Shown: positions 8,814-20,439, numbered from the stretch's first letter. The stretch: 64,000 nt of DNA from Dermacentor variabilis (GCF_050947875.1 NC_134576.1:52576255-52640254), one strand, 5' to 3'. A program made the numbers and translations. Notes: generated by a model from the letters alone, not told the origin.

Positions 8814-11693
8814 ATGAATACAACAATCAAACCCCGGCCCTCAGTCCCCAGCAGCCGCGAAGCAACTGACCACGGCGGCGGTCAGATCTGTAACGCTGCA
8901 GAGGGTGCTAAGAATACCTGGCTCCGGACAGGCCGCCATTGGAATCTGAACCTGGCAACGTTTAACGTTAGAACGCTATCTAGTGAGGCGAGTCTAGCAG
9001 TGTTATTGGAGGAATTAGAGGGTAGTAAATGGGATATAGTAGGGCTCAGTGAGGTTAGGAGGACAAAAGAAGCATATACAGTGCTAAAAAGCGGGCATGT
9101 ACTGTGTTACCGGGGCTTAGCGGAGAGACGAGAACTAGGAGTCGGATTCCTGATTAATAAGGAAATAGCTGGTAACATACAGGAATTCTATAGCATTAAC
9201 GAGAGGGTGGCAGGTCTTGTTGTGAAACTTAATAAGAGGTACAAATTGAAGGTGGTACAAGTCTATGCCCCTACATGCAGTCATGATGACCAGGAAGTCG
9301 AAAGCTTTTATGAAGACGTGGAATCGGCGATAGGTAAAGTCAAAACAAAATACACTATACTGATGGGCGACTTCAATGCCAGGGTAGGCAAGCAGCAGGC
9401 TGGAGACAAGTCAGTGGGGGAATATGGCATAGGCTCTAGGAATAGCAGAGGAGAATTATTAGTAGAGTTTGCAGAACAGAATAATATGCGGATAATGAAC
9501 ACCTTTTTCCGCAAGCGGGTTAGTCGAAAGTGGACGTGGAGGAGCCCGAATGGTGAGACTAGAAATGAAATCGACTTTATACTCTGCGCGAACCCTGGCA
9601 TCATACAAGATGTAGACGTACTCGGCAAGGTACGCTGCAGTGACCATAGGATGGTAAGAACTCGAATTAGCCTAGACTTGAGGAGGGAACGGAAGAAACT
9701 GGTACACAAGAAGCCAATCAATGAGTTAGCGGTAAGAGGGAAACTAGAGGAATTCCGGATCAAGCTACAGAACAGGTATTCGGCTTTAACTCAGGTAGAG
9801 GACCTTAGTGTTGAAGCAATGAACGACTATCTCATGGGAACCATTAAGGAGTGCGCAATAGAAGTCGGTGGTAACTCCATTAGACAGGAAACCAGTAAGC
9901 TATCGCAGGAGACGAAAGATCTGATCAAGAAACGCCAATGTATGAAAGCCTCTAACCCTACAGCAAGAATAGAACTGGCAGAACTTTCTAAGTTAATCAA
10001 CAAGCGTAAGACAGCGGACATCAGGAACTATAATATGGATAGAATTGAACAGGCTCTCAGGAACGGAGGAAGCCTAAAAACAGTGAAGAAGAAACTAGGA
10101 ATAGGCAAGAATCAGATGTGTGCGTTAAGAGACAAAGCCGGCAATATCGTTACTAATATGGATGAGATAGTTCAAGTGGCTGAGGAGTTCAATAGAGATT
10201 TATACAGTACCAGTGGCACCCACGACGATAGTGGAAGAGAGAATAGCCTAGAGGAATTCGAAATCCCACAGGTAACGCCAGAAGAAGTAAAGAAAGCCTT
10301 AGGAGCTATGCAAAGGGGGAAGGCAGCTGGGGAGGATCAGGTAACAGCAGATTTGTTGAAGGATGGTGGTCAGATTGTTCTAGAGAAACTGGCCACCCTG
10401 TATACGCAATGCCTCATAACCTCGAGCGTACCGGAATCTTGGAAGAACGCTAACATAATCCTAATCCATAAGAAAGGGGACGCCAAAGACTTGAAAAATT
10501 ATAGACCGATCAGCTTACTGTCCGTTGCCTACAAAGTATTTACTAAGGTAATCGCAAATAGAATCAGGAACACCTTAGACTTCTGTCAACCAAAGGACCA
10601 GGCAGGATTCCGTAAAGGCTACTCAACAATAGACCATATTCACACTATCAATCAAGTGATAGAGAAATGTGCAGAATATAACCAACCGTTATATATAGCT
10701 TTCATTGATTACGAGAAAGCGTTTGATTCAGTCGAAACCTCAGCAGTCATGGAGGCATTACGGAATCAGGGTGTAGATGAGCCATATGTAAAGATACTGG
10801 AAGATATCTATAGCGGCTCCACAGCCACCGTAGTCCTCCACAAAGAAAGCAACAAAATCCCTATAAAGAAAGGCGTCAGACAGGGAGATACGATATCTCC
10901 AATGCTATTCACAGCATGTTTACAGGAGGTATTCAGAGGCCTGGAGTGGGAAGAATTGGGGATAAAAGTTGATGGAGAATACCTTAGCAACTTGCGATTC
11001 GCTGATGATATTGCCTTGCTTAGTAACTCAGGAGACCAATTGCAATGCATGCTCACTGACCTGGAGAGGCAAAGCAGAAGGGTGGGTCTGAAAATTAATC
11101 TGCAGAAAACTAAAGTAATGTTTAACAGGCTCGGAAGAGAACAGCAGTTTACGATAGGTAGCGAAGCACTGGAAGGGGTAAGGGACTACATCTACTTAGG
11201 GCAGGTAGTGACCACGGATCCGGATCATGAGACTGAAATAACCAGAAGAATAAGAATGGGCTGGGGTGCGTTTGGCAGGCATTCTCAAATCATGAACAGC
11301 AGGATGCCACTATCCCTCAAAAGGAAAGTGTATAACAGCTGTGTGTTACCAGTACTCACATATGGGGCAGAAACCTTTCGACTTACGAAAAGGGTTCTGC
11401 TGAAATTGAGGACGACGCAACGAGCTATGGAAAGAAGAATGATGGGTGTGACATTAAGGGATAAGAAAAGAGCAGATTGGGTGAGGCAACAAACGCGGGT
11501 AAACGACATCTTAGTTGAAATCAAGAAAAAGAAATGGGCATGGGCCGGACATGTAATGAGGAGGGAAGATAACCGATGGTCACTAAGGGTTACGGACTGG
11601 ATTCCAAGGGAAGGGATGCGTAGCAGGGGGCGGCAGAAAGTTAGGTGGGCGGATGACATTAAGACGTTTGCAGGGACAACAATTAGTACATGA
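8814..11693 (+). CDS. RTE endonuclease-reverse transcriptase (open over 959 codons)
   Basis: The predicted protein combines an apurinic-type endonuclease with a reverse transcriptase and would carry out target-primed reverse transcription in the nucleus. Visible endonuclease motifs: ATFNVRT (about residue 50), GLSEVRRT (about 75), QVYAPT, GDFNARVG (about 185) and SDHRMV (about 275). RT motifs: PISLLSVAYKVFTKVIANR, QAGFRKGYSTIDH, IDYEKAFDSV (about 630), GVRQGDTISPMLF, and the catalytic LRFADDIALL (about 730). The C-terminal part has RTTQRAMERRMMGVTLR and WAWAGHVMRREDNRW. I chose the ATG at 8814 because copies A and C also have MN or a similar start there; an in-frame TTG start lies at 8775. 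Relative to copy C, about 20 C-terminal residues are lost through a small deletion near 11,680. All catalytic motifs remain. Confidence 0.93.
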   Translation: MNTTIKPRPSVPSSREATDHGGGQICNAAEGAKNTWLRTGRHWNLNLATFNVRTLSSEASLAVLLEELEGSKWDIVGLSEVRRTKEAYTVLKSGHVLCYRGLAERRELGVGFLINKEIAGNIQEFYSINERVAGLVVKLNKRYKLKVVQVYAPTCSHDDQEVESFYEDVESAIGKVKTKYTILMGDFNARVGKQQAGDKSVGEYGIGSRNSRGELLVEFAEQNNMRIMNTFFRKRVSRKWTWRSPNGETRNEIDFILCANPGIIQDVDVLGKVRCSDHRMVRTRISLDLRRERKKLVHKKPINELAVRGKLEEFRIKLQNRYSALTQVEDLSVEAMNDYLMGTIKECAIEVGGNSIRQETSKLSQETKDLIKKRQCMKASNPTARIELAELSKLINKRKTADIRNYNMDRIEQALRNGGSLKTVKKKLGIGKNQMCALRDKAGNIVTNMDEIVQVAEEFNRDLYSTSGTHDDSGRENSLEEFEIPQVTPEEVKKALGAMQRGKAAGEDQVTADLLKDGGQIVLEKLATLYTQCLITSSVPESWKNANIILIHKKGDAKDLKNYRPISLLSVAYKVFTKVIANRIRNTLDFCQPKDQAGFRKGYSTIDHIHTINQVIEKCAEYNQPLYIAFIDYEKAFDSVETSAVMEALRNQGVDEPYVKILEDIYSGSTATVVLHKESNKIPIKKGVRQGDTISPMLFTACLQEVFRGLEWEELGIKVDGEYLSNLRFADDIALLSNSGDQLQCMLTDLERQSRRVGLKINLQKTKVMFNRLGREQQFTIGSEALEGVRDYIYLGQVVTTDPDHETEITRRIRMGWGAFGRHSQIMNSRMPLSLKRKVYNSCVLPVLTYGAETFRLTKRVLLKLRTTQRAMERRMMGVTLRDKKRADWVRQQTRVNDILVEIKKKKWAWAGHVMRREDNRWSLRVTDWIPREGMRSRGRQKVRWADDIKTFAGTTIST

Positions 11694-11751
11694 CAGGGGT
11701 AGTTGGAGAAGTATGGGAGAGGCCTTTGCCCTGCAGTGGGCGTAACTTGGC

Positions 11752-11802
<51 letters not shown>
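11752..11802 (+). repeat. (TGA)n tail of RTE copy B
   Basis: About 16 uninterrupted TGA units form the 3' tail of the RTE. In the same frame as the upstream RTE ORF they read as ATG codons and run without a stop into Gypsy RT sequence. Confidence 0.95.
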
Positions 11803-11803
<1 letters not shown>

Positions 11804-14277
11804 AAGAATTCGGGACGATGACGTCATACAACCATCTCAAAGCCCTTGGTCGTCGCCGGTGGTCCTCGTTAAAAAGAAAGACGGAACGCTTCGGTTCTGT
11901 GTTGACTATAGAAAGTTGAATAAAGTCACAAAGAAAGACGTTTATCCGCTTCCGCGGATCGATGATTCGTTAGATCAACTGCTGCGAACGAGGTATTTTT
12001 CATCCATACATTTGAAGAATGGATATTGACAAATCGAAGTTGACGAACGAGCTCGCAAGACAACTGCCTTTGTTACCCCGGATGGACTGTACGAATTTAA
12101 AGTACATCCATTCGGCCTGTGTTCTGCACCGGCCACATTCCAGAGAATGATGGACACTGTTCTGACTGGTATGAGGTGGCACAGTTGTTTAATATGTATA
12201 GATGAGATCGTCGTGTTTGCGGCGACCTTCGAAGAACATCTGAAGCTTTTAAAGGCGGTACTTGAGGCGCTCCGCTCCGCTAATCTGACACTAAAGCCAG
12301 CAAAGTGTCTTTTCGGTTACGAAGAGTTGAAGTTTCTCGGTCATGTCGTGAATGCCGCCGGCGTCCAGCCTGACCCAGACAAAACATCTGCTGTCGCTGC
12401 TTTCCTCACTCCTCGTGACAAGAAAGCAGTATGCCGCTTTCTCGGTTTGTGTACGTACTATCGTCGCTTCATCGATAATTTCTCCCGGATCGCCGAACCA
12501 CTCATACGCCTCGCGCGAGAAGACGCACCCTTCGTACGCAGCTTTCATCTAGTTACGGCAGCGCCTGCAGGAATCACCCGTCCTGGCTCACTTTGACAAG
12601 GACGCTGACACCGAGGTGCATACCGACGCATGTAACATCGGACTTGGCGCTGTATTCGTTCAACACCAGGAAGGCGTCGAGCGAGTGATCGCTTACGCCA
12701 GTCGCACCCTTTCACGCGCCGAAATCAACTACTCACCTCCGAGAAAGAGTGTCTAGTGGTTGTGTGGGCCATCATGGAATTTTGGCCTTATCTCTACGGC
12801 CACCATTCCTTGGGTTGGTTAGCCAACCTACGAGACCCGTCCGGACAACTTGCCCGATGGAGCCTCCGTCTGCAGGAGTTGGATGTTATCATCGTCTACA
12901 AATCGGGGCGGATAAAACGAAGATGCGGACACGTTGTCGCGAGCTCCCGTAAAAACTTGCGATGAGGACATGGACGAAGACAGCGCATTCCTTGGTGCGC
13001 TCACCGCATCTGACCTCATCATACGGCAGCGCGAGGACGCCGAAATACGCCCTCTCATTGATCACCTAGAAGGCAAGAATGTTACAATCCCACGACACAT
13101 TTCTCGCAGTCTTTCCACCTTCTGCCTACGAAATGGTGTCTTCTACAAGAAAAACTCAAGTGCCAATGACAGAGAAAATCTATTGGTCGTACCTGCCTCC
13201 CTCCGTGATGACATTCTCCTAACCTGCCATGATGAGTCCACGTCTGGACACTGGGGATTTTCACGTACTTTTTCCAGAGTACGCCAGATGTACTTCTGGC
13301 GCAAACTTTCTACCAAGGCGAAGCGTTACGTGCAAAGCTTCCGTGAGTGTCATCGCAGGAAATCACCGTCTTTGAAGCCCGGGGGGTTACTCCATCCCAT
13401 CGCACCACCTAGCGCGCCGTTTGATCAAATCGGCAAAGATCTTCTGGGACCCTTTACCTTGTCAGCCAGCGGAAACAAGTGGAATATAGTCGCCACAGAC
13501 TAACACGCTACGCCCAGACGAAAGCTGCACAACGTGTCATGGCCTACGAAGTTGCCCAGTTCTATATTGATCACATAATCCTCAGACATGGTGCCCCGTC
13601 ACATGTCATCACCGACAGAGTCACTGCCTTTACAGCCCAACTGATAGAGGACATATTCAAGCTGAGCTGCACGCAGCATCGCAAGGCCACTGCCTGCCAT
13701 CCGCAGACCAACGGACTGACGGAACGGCTAAACAAAACCATTGCTGACATGCTGTCTATGTATGTAGACTTCCAGCATAAAACATGGGATCAAGTCCTGC
13801 CGTACGTTACATTCGCGTACAAGACCGCCATTCAGGAAACAACACGATTCTCACCGTTCCGTCTTGTTTACGGGCGCGAGGTCAAGACCACGCTAGACGC
13901 AATGCTTCCGCATGACACCGATGCATCACTTACTTCCGACGCCAAACAACTTACTCAACCCGCAGAGGAAGCTCGTCAACTTGCGCGCATACACATCACG
14001 AAGCAGCAGAGTACAGGCGCACGACGCTACAACCTTCGACACCGGCAAGTCGTGTACCAGCCAGGTGACCAAGTCTGGGTGTGGGCTCCAATCTGTCACC
14101 AGGGGTTGTCTGAGAAGCTGCTGAGTAGATACTTTGGACCCTACAAATTGATACGCCGCGTTAGTGAACTATGAGGTCATTCCCGACGGTGCCGCGTCAC
14201 CTCGGCGTCGACAGTACCACTCGGAGATAGTGCATGTTATTCGCCTCAAACCGTATTTCGCGCACTAAGGCGGCGCC
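11803..14277 (+). pseudogene. Gypsy pol, right part: RT, RNase H, integrase (decayed)
   Basis: Pol resumes with [20 protein letters not shown], the start of the RT core, then [10 protein letters not shown] and FGLCSAPATFQRMM. The catalytic box reads CIDEIVVFA where YxDD is expected, so its second Asp is lost. An in-frame TGA interrupts GYWQI (12,027). The RNase H motif VHTDAC is present after a frameshift near 12,560. The integrase has a zinc-finger-like HDESTSGHWG region with one Cys replaced (SFRECH), KDLLGPF, ITDRVTAF and QTNGLTERLNKT, so the D,D,E residues are visible. A GPY-type module (RYFGPYKLIRR) and an EVIPDG block end pol at about 14,270. Several stops and frameshifts make it inactive. 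It is a retrotransposon relic related to Ty3/Gypsy (Metaviridae). Confidence 0.92.
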
Positions 14278-14345
14278 AACCAGATGTCGTATGACTTCCA
14301 CACTTCCACTTCATTTAGTAAGCATCGGGTCGATGCTTTCCTTTT

Positions 14346-14358
14346 GGCGGGGGAATAG
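14346..14358 (+). promoter_or_regulatory. Polypurine tract before 3' LTR
   Basis: GGCGGGGGAA immediately precedes the 3' LTR start at 14359, the expected place and composition for plus-strand priming in an LTR element. Confidence 0.7.
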
Positions 14359-14532
14359 TGCCAATAGGTGTCACGAGCCAGCGCTGAGAAAGAAGTGACT
14401 GGAACGCGCGCCCGGCAGGAGCTGGGCGCTGAAGTAGAGGCTGAGGACGCCGGCTTGAGTTTTTGTATGCCATCTTGTGCAACTGTCTGTCTCGTAGACG
14501 CCGCGTACATCTTCAGTTGTCTTTTTGCGACA
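14359..14532 (+). repeat. 3' LTR of Ty3/Gypsy-type element
   Basis: These 174 bp are homologous to the 5' LTR at 5906-6082. The start is TGCCAATAGGTGTCACGAGCC-like and the end TTTTGCGACA. The two LTRs show many substitutions and a few indels, consistent with an old insertion. No matching short target duplication is seen on the outer flanks (ATATAC on the left, AAACGG on the right). Confidence 0.85.
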
Positions 14533-15437
14533 AAACGGTGAAGAAGACACCATAGCAAAACTGTGAATAACGAAAGTACTATTTTGTTGCGGGATACTGT
14601 GCCTACAAAATCAAATGACACTCTAAGCTCTACGATAGGGGCTAACACAGCCGGCAATCATCGAAGTGCGATCAGCGCGCCAAGTGCTTCGGCTTTTACG
14701 CATCACTCGTCAAATGTTCCATTGTTATGGCTGCCACTCGCGTGGTTTCCGAAACTACTACACAATTCGTATCGCGCATGCAATCTGATTATACAATGTC
14801 TGGCGAGGACACAAAACAGATAAAGTTAACGATAACATACGCGTGCACGCGCGTCTAGCGCAGAGTGATAACATTGGGTTGTTAACTAGCGAAATGGAAG
14901 TCCCAGAGAAATAGATAATTACGTAGACGTGGCAGTATATATACATTATGAATACAGATAAAGAATTATTGAGATGTGTTCCAAAACATTTATCGCTGTT
15001 ATCTGAAGCAGTGCTTTCCGGACTGTTGCTAGCAGTGTATATCCTGTAGTCTTGGTAATCATTCAAGTAAGATCTCTGCAGGACAGATTCATTAGATCGA
15101 ATCATTTCTTCAGTTTCACAGTTCTGAACAGGTAATGTTGCAAGAGCAAAGATATTTTCGTTGAACTCCGACCTCATCAACTTGCAGTCCATGAGATTGA
15201 GTTTATGGCTTAAGTAAAGCGTCTGAACTGCAAGTCAGTCTGTTAACCTGCAGCCGTGCGGCAGTTTCATGCAGTCTGTAAATTTATTTCTCCTAATCGG
15301 AGCGTGTAAGAACCGCCGCACATCAGACAAGAGAGCTATGGAAAAATCTCTTCTGTGCGCTTTGGCTTAGAGCTTATGCAAGAAGACAAAAACGCCCATA
15401 AATAAAGACAGGCTCCTACTGTTGTCACATTGATATA
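14533..15437. other. No feature recognised
   Basis: AT-leaning sequence. The longest frame (14,758-15,192, minus) has no recognisable domain. The region ends at the CAT-rich tail of the RTE2 copy. Confidence 0.5.
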
Positions 15438-17545
15438 TACATCATCATTATCATCATCATCATGATGTCCACTGCAGGACGAAGGCCTCTCCCTGCGATC
15501 TCCAATTACCCCTTTCCTACGCAAACCAATTCCAAGTAGCACCCGCAAATTTCATAATTTCGTCACTCCATCTAGTCTGCTGCCATCCTCTACTGCGCTT
15601 TCCTTCTTTTCGTACCCATTCTGTTACCCTAATGGTCCAACGGTTGTCTTGACTGCGCATTACATGACCTGCCCAGCGCCATTTTCTTCTCTTAATGTGT
15701 ATTAGAATATCGTCTATGCCCGTTTGCTCTCTGATCCAAACTGCTCTCTTTCTGTCTCTTAGTTAGCCTGGTATTCTTCGTTCCATCGCTCTTTGCGCGG
15801 TCCTTAACTCGTTGTCAAGCTTCTTTGTCAGGATCCAAGTCTCTGCGCCGTATGTCAGCACCGGTAAAATGCACTGATTGTATACTTTCCTTTTCAATGA
15901 TAACGGTAAGCTCCCAATCAGGAGCTCACGATGTCTGCCGTATGTGATCCAATCCATTTTTATTCTTCTGTGAATTTTCTTCTCATGGTCCGGGTTCCCA
16001 GTGATTAGATGACCTAGGTAAATGTACTCCTCCACAGACTCTAGAGGCTGACTTGCAATCTTGAACGCTTGTTCCCATGCCAGGTTATTTATCATTGTCG
16101 TTGTCTTCTGCATCTTCACCTTCAGTCCCACTCTTACACTTTCCTTGTTAAGGTCCTCAATCATTTGTTGAAACTCGTCTGCGAGACCAATGTCATCGGA
16201 AAAGCGATGGTTGTTGATGTATTCGCCATCGTTCTTTACTCCAAAGCCTTCCCAGTTTAATAGCTTGAATACTTCTAAGCACGCCGTGAATAGCATTGTA
16301 GAGATTGTCCCCTTGTATGACACCTTTCTCTATTGGTATTTTCCTACTTGTGTAGAATTAAGCTGGCTGTGGAATCTCTGTAGATATTTTCTAGTGTATT
16401 TACATAAGCGGTCTGTACTCCTTGATTATGCAATGCGTCTTTGACTGCTGGTATCTCTACAGAATCAAATGCTTTTTGTAATCTATAAAAGCCATATAGT
16501 GAGGTTTATTGTACTCTGCGGATTTCTCGATAACCTGGGTAATGACATGGATGTAATCCATTGTAACTTTTTCTAAAGCCAGCCTGCTCACTTGGTTGAC
16601 TAAATTCCAGTGTTGTCGTTATTCTATTGGATATTATTTTGGTAAATATTTTATATAATACTGGGAGTAAGCTAATCGGCCTATAATTTTTAGTTCTTTA
16701 ACGTCGCCCTTTTTGTGGATTAGTGTAATGTGAACTTTCTTCCAGTTTTCTGGGACCCGTGCAGTCGAGAGACACTTCGTATAGAAAGCCGCCAGTTTTC
16801 CTAGCGTTATGTCTGCTCCAGCTTTGATTAAATCAACTCTTATTTCATCCTCTCCTGCCGCTTTTCCCAGTTTCATGCCTTGCAAGGTCTTTCTGACCTC
16901 ATCTCTAGTTATAGGAGGGGTTTCTGTATACTGTTCATTATTGTTTTGAATAGAGCGCTCCTGAGTCGTCTGGGTACTGTAAAGGTAAGTACAGAATTCT
17001 TCCGCTGCTTTTACTATATCTTCGAGATCGCTGATATCACCCTGTCCCAAGCAAAGTTTTTTTTCTCACTGATTTCAGGCTACGTCCATTTTTTACGGCT
17101 TCTTCAGTCTTCCCAACGTTATAGTTTTTAATGTCACTTAATTCCACCTTGCTGATCGCTTTTGACACGTCCGGGAATTCTAAATTATCTCTTGAGTTGG
17201 ACACTTTCATTCTTTGTCGTTTCTTTATTAGGTCCTTTGTTACTTGGGAGAGCTTGCCTGCTGCTTGCCTTGGTGCCTTGCTTCCCACTTTAATTGCTGC
17301 CTCCGAAGCCAGCCTCGTTACGGTTTCATTCATTACCGGTATGTCATCATCATCTATCTGTTCTAAGGCTGCATATATTTTTGCAAGTACCAGCCTAAGT
17401 TTTTTTTGCTTTTACCCTTACTGCCTCTAGGTTGACGTGTCTTCTTTTTGACCAGTTTTACTCTTTCTCTGTTTAAATTGAAGTGGATCCTGGCCCTCAC
17501 TAACCTATGATCACTACAGTTTACCCTACCTCTTACTTGAACAAC
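15438..17545 (-). pseudogene. RTE family 2 retrotransposon, 5'-truncated, decayed
   Basis: The minus strand reads, from right to left, an endonuclease end (CSDHRLVRARI-like, about 17,500), a linker (17,333-17,037), and RT blocks including GKAAGEDEIRVDLIKAGADI, LIHKKGDVKELK, LFTACLEVF and RFSDDIGLADEF. It ends with the C-terminal YNQCILPVLTYGAETW and RTAQRAMERR. The tail at 15,438-15,465 is CAT/ATG-rich and is followed by the RTE-type CCACTGCAGGACGAAGGCCTCTCCC-like 3' end. Protein wording differs from copies A-C, so this is a second RTE family. It is broken by frameshifts and stops, and the catalytic box reads SDD after a degenerate segment. It joins a terminal-repeat fragment at 17,549. Confidence 0.88.
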
Positions 17546-17548
17546 CTC

Positions 17549-17605
17549 ACGGTGTCTACCAATCGGGAAAACCGGGAATTCTCAGGAATTTTCTGCAACA
17601 CTGCA
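17549..17605 (+). repeat. Fragment of terminal repeat shared with 22,516-24,103 element
   Basis: GGTGTCTACCAATCGGGAA followed by CCGGGAATTCTCAGG matches the left end of the element at 22,516. Only the end is present; the body is missing. It abuts the 5' truncation point of the RTE2 copy. Confidence 0.65.
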
Positions 17606-19059
17606 ACAAATGAATGGTTCGTACACCACATCCTCAACCCTAGCTCGCCGAGGAAGGAAAACTGCGCGTGATAAGTAAACTAGTTCATGGCCGGTGTATC
17701 TCCCACGGTGAAAGATTGATAAGGGCGTTCCATTTCGCGTGCAGCTGTTGCTTTAAAGACAGCTCTCTGCCGTGCCAGTGGTCGTCGAACATGGCAATCG
17801 CAGCGATGTTGGTGGTGGCCACGCGTGGGATCGAACTGAGAACCGTTTTCTTGTCGGTTTTACGGAATGAAATCCTCCGTATTTTATACCTTTTTTATCG
17901 GACGGAGAGATTCACAGAATGGAAGAGAGCGCTTTTGCGTACGGTAACACGGCATCGCTAAGACTCTCCAGTGACATCCTTCTTTTTAATTTTTGTGGTC
18001 CCGGCGTTCATTTACTGCTGCGGCAGCGACACGTCAAATGTCGTAGACGACAGATTGGCTCATCGGGGAATTTTAGAAATCTCCGGTCATGTGCCCCCGC
18101 ACAGTGATGGCACGAGATCTTGTGGTAGAAAGGCAGCGGTGGGGTGCATAAAAAAAATAAAAAGATAAGAAAATGCTGCTCAAGGGCGGGAAATTCAAAC
18201 CTTAAAAACGCTGCGGTGATCTTTTCTTGCACGAACGTGGCCAGCAGGCGCACCGTTCAGACTCCCATCCGGCTGGCAGCTCCAGCAGAACGAACCCTCG
18301 TCGGGAGGTACGCATCATGTGCTTAATGTGACGCGCCGAGTTGTGCTCAAAACGTTTCACTCGAATGTGAGGCCTTGTGGTAGGTGGTCAACCTGCACAA
18401 TTTTCAGTCGCACCGTCGCGCTGAGATTTGCACAAAGCAGGCGACCTTAACGGCTCACTTGTGTCTTCACCCTTTCTGCAGCTTTGGACAGTGATTAAAC
18501 TAGAGCTAATGAGAAGGAGGGAATCGGGGGTGGGCGGGGAGAGGTACCTGACCTTGTAGTTTTTCTGGGAACGCAGCGAGCCTAAGCACTAAGGAGCGAG
18601 CCATAGTCACCTAGCCTGCTTGAGCAAATCAGGGTTTACTACGTCTAGTGCAGTGTAGCATATTGCCTATCTCTATTTTCTCATCGACCATTTATCTCTA
18701 TTTTTACAGCTACCCGTGCCTCCAACGACCCCTGTTCATTGGATCTCTTCCCCGCTTTTTCTTTGATGCGAATTAGTATTATTAGCTTACTTCAGCTACT
18801 TTGATCTATGCAGCCTCTTGAACACGCTCTTCGATGAAGAAGGAAATACTCATTTTTTTTTGCATTTCACGGAATGGAACCCGCGTCACACGGGTTGCTC
18901 AAGAATAGAAGCCCGGCGCTTAAGTACGAATGCCCGTGGCCTGCCAGGGATTAATTATCAACGTTAAGCACGCAGCGGTGCGCCACGCATCTCTGAGGCC
19001 ACGATAAGATGGGGAACTTCGTGGGTGCGCCGCTGGATGACCCACCGTGACGAAACTGA
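17606..19059. other. No gene recognised
   Basis: Mixed sequence with short frames on both strands and no recognisable domain. No terminal repeats were noticed. Confidence 0.45.
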
Positions 19060-19800
19060 AAAATCGGCGGCCTAAATTCACGAGTATCTGTACTTGAAAA
19101 GCGTGGACGCAGAGTGGAGAAAGAGGTCAAGAAAGTTGGCAGCCAAATACAGGGTGATGGAAAGTATACATAGACAACCAGGAGTCATCAGAAAGAAAGA
19201 GAAACAAAGACAGTTAATTTGATGCAAGGAATAGAAACAAAAAAGGACCATGGAGGTTTACTAGAATGAGAACAAATTAGAAGTGAAAATCTGTACGATA
19301 ACACAAAGGGCAGTGCCTTGCTATCAGGCTCAAACCGGTTGCCTAAGGACAAAAACATACGGGAGCAAATATTCGCAACAAGATGAGGCATCTGTATGCT
19401 GCAGCAAAAATCCGAAGACCACTCAGCATATCCTAATGGAATGTGAAGAGATATACCCAGAGTGAACCGTAGGTAACGTACACCTTCCAGAAGCGCTTGG
19501 GTTTAAAGTGGATGGAAGGATAAACTGGTAAGCAGGCGAGATAAGCAAGATATGTTTAGAGTATTGGTGGAGAAAAAAAAGCAGGGAAGAAATTCATACG
19601 ACCAGATCTATTACAGTCATGGCTAGCGGTACAAGGTAGATTTTGAAGGGGGGGGGGGAAGCTGAAGGACATGTCCGCAAGAAGGCTAGATAAAAAAGAC
19701 ATGCATACCATACGTTATTAAATCAGGCAGTCTAGGTGACTATTTTTCTCCGTCCCGTTTTTATGGTGATACCATTGAATTATCATCATCATCACACATA
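19060..19800 (+). pseudogene. 3' end of a CR1/L2-like non-LTR element, decayed
   Basis: The text fits the C-terminal tail of the tick L2-like elements seen at 28-37 kb. It contains SIHRQPGVIRKKE (about 19,165), LYDNTKGSALLS (about 19,295) and a cysteine-histidine block VCCSKNPKTTQHILMECEEIYPE (about 19,400). A weaker FRVLVEKKSREE stretch follows near 19,560. CC...H...C is the usual nucleic-acid-binding knuckle after the RT in this group. The frame is broken several times. The tail is ATCATCATC at about 19,783-19,795. Confidence 0.6.
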
Positions 19801-20439
19801 CGCGACGCATTTCGGTGGTGGCAATACGGTGTGTCGCTATACATTGCTTGAATGATAATCGTATGAACGTCGACAGTATAATCGCGAGGAGAGATCATTC
19901 TGCCTAATTCTTTTTTCACCAAAACTCTAAATGTCTCTTAGCACTCGCATTACCTTTGTACCTCAGCGCTTCTGGAATGTGGACGTTACCCGTGGTCCTG
20001 CCTGGTTGAGCAGCAGATAACTTATCTCGTGGCGCCATCATGTGACGCCGAGTTCAACCAGAATTATCAAATTTCTGGACGATTTTTCGGCAAGCTCCCG
20101 CGCTCGAGGCCTGGGAGTGTGCGACCAAGACGGATGACCCATAATGCCAAGTCGTGCTAGCAGGGCGGGCTAAACCATGTGGCGTCCCCATGTCCTCTAC
20201 GCTAGCTTCTTCTGTCAGGGTCTCAACTATTAATTTATTCTCGTTTAAAGTTCACTAATCCCTCTTTCTCTGCTTATAGCTACTTAGCTGCCTGCTCAAG
20301 GTTGTCGTCATGCTTCACATATTATGCATGGTCTGCTTATTTTTCGACGAGAACAGTCATGTGCCACAAGAACCTTTCTAGCGTATAGTAGTTAAACAGT
20401 ACGTCATTAGGTGTCACTACTAGTGCTGTTGATACTGTG

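Larger units (their letters stand above)
8590..11802 (+). mobile_element. RTE-type non-LTR retrotransposon, copy B, nearly complete
   Basis: The copy has the 5' tRNA-like head, a leader of about 160 bases, one long open frame for endonuclease plus reverse transcriptase, and a 3' end with GGCCTTTGCCCTGCAGTGGG. It closes with a (TGA)n tail at about 11,752-11,802. This is the usual RTE layout: about 3.2 kb, one ORF and a short-repeat tail. It sits inside the split Gypsy element; the right flank is Gypsy pol and the left flank is the Ruka SINE. No target duplication for the RTE itself can be seen, probably because the left flank was rearranged. Confidence 0.92.

Noticed and set aside
9308..9763. 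151-codon frame antisense to the RTE endonuclease
   Set aside because: It is the complement of a real coding region with conserved motifs; the same antisense frame appears in every RTE copy.
11285..11827. Minus-strand frame with poly-isoleucine and poly-histidine alternatives
   Set aside because: Poly-Ile and poly-His readings are artefacts of the (TGA)n tail read backwards.
15441..15465. CRISPR-like or regulatory repeat
   Set aside because: Simple CAT/ATG repeat forming the RTE tail; the window is eukaryotic and has no spaced repeat array.
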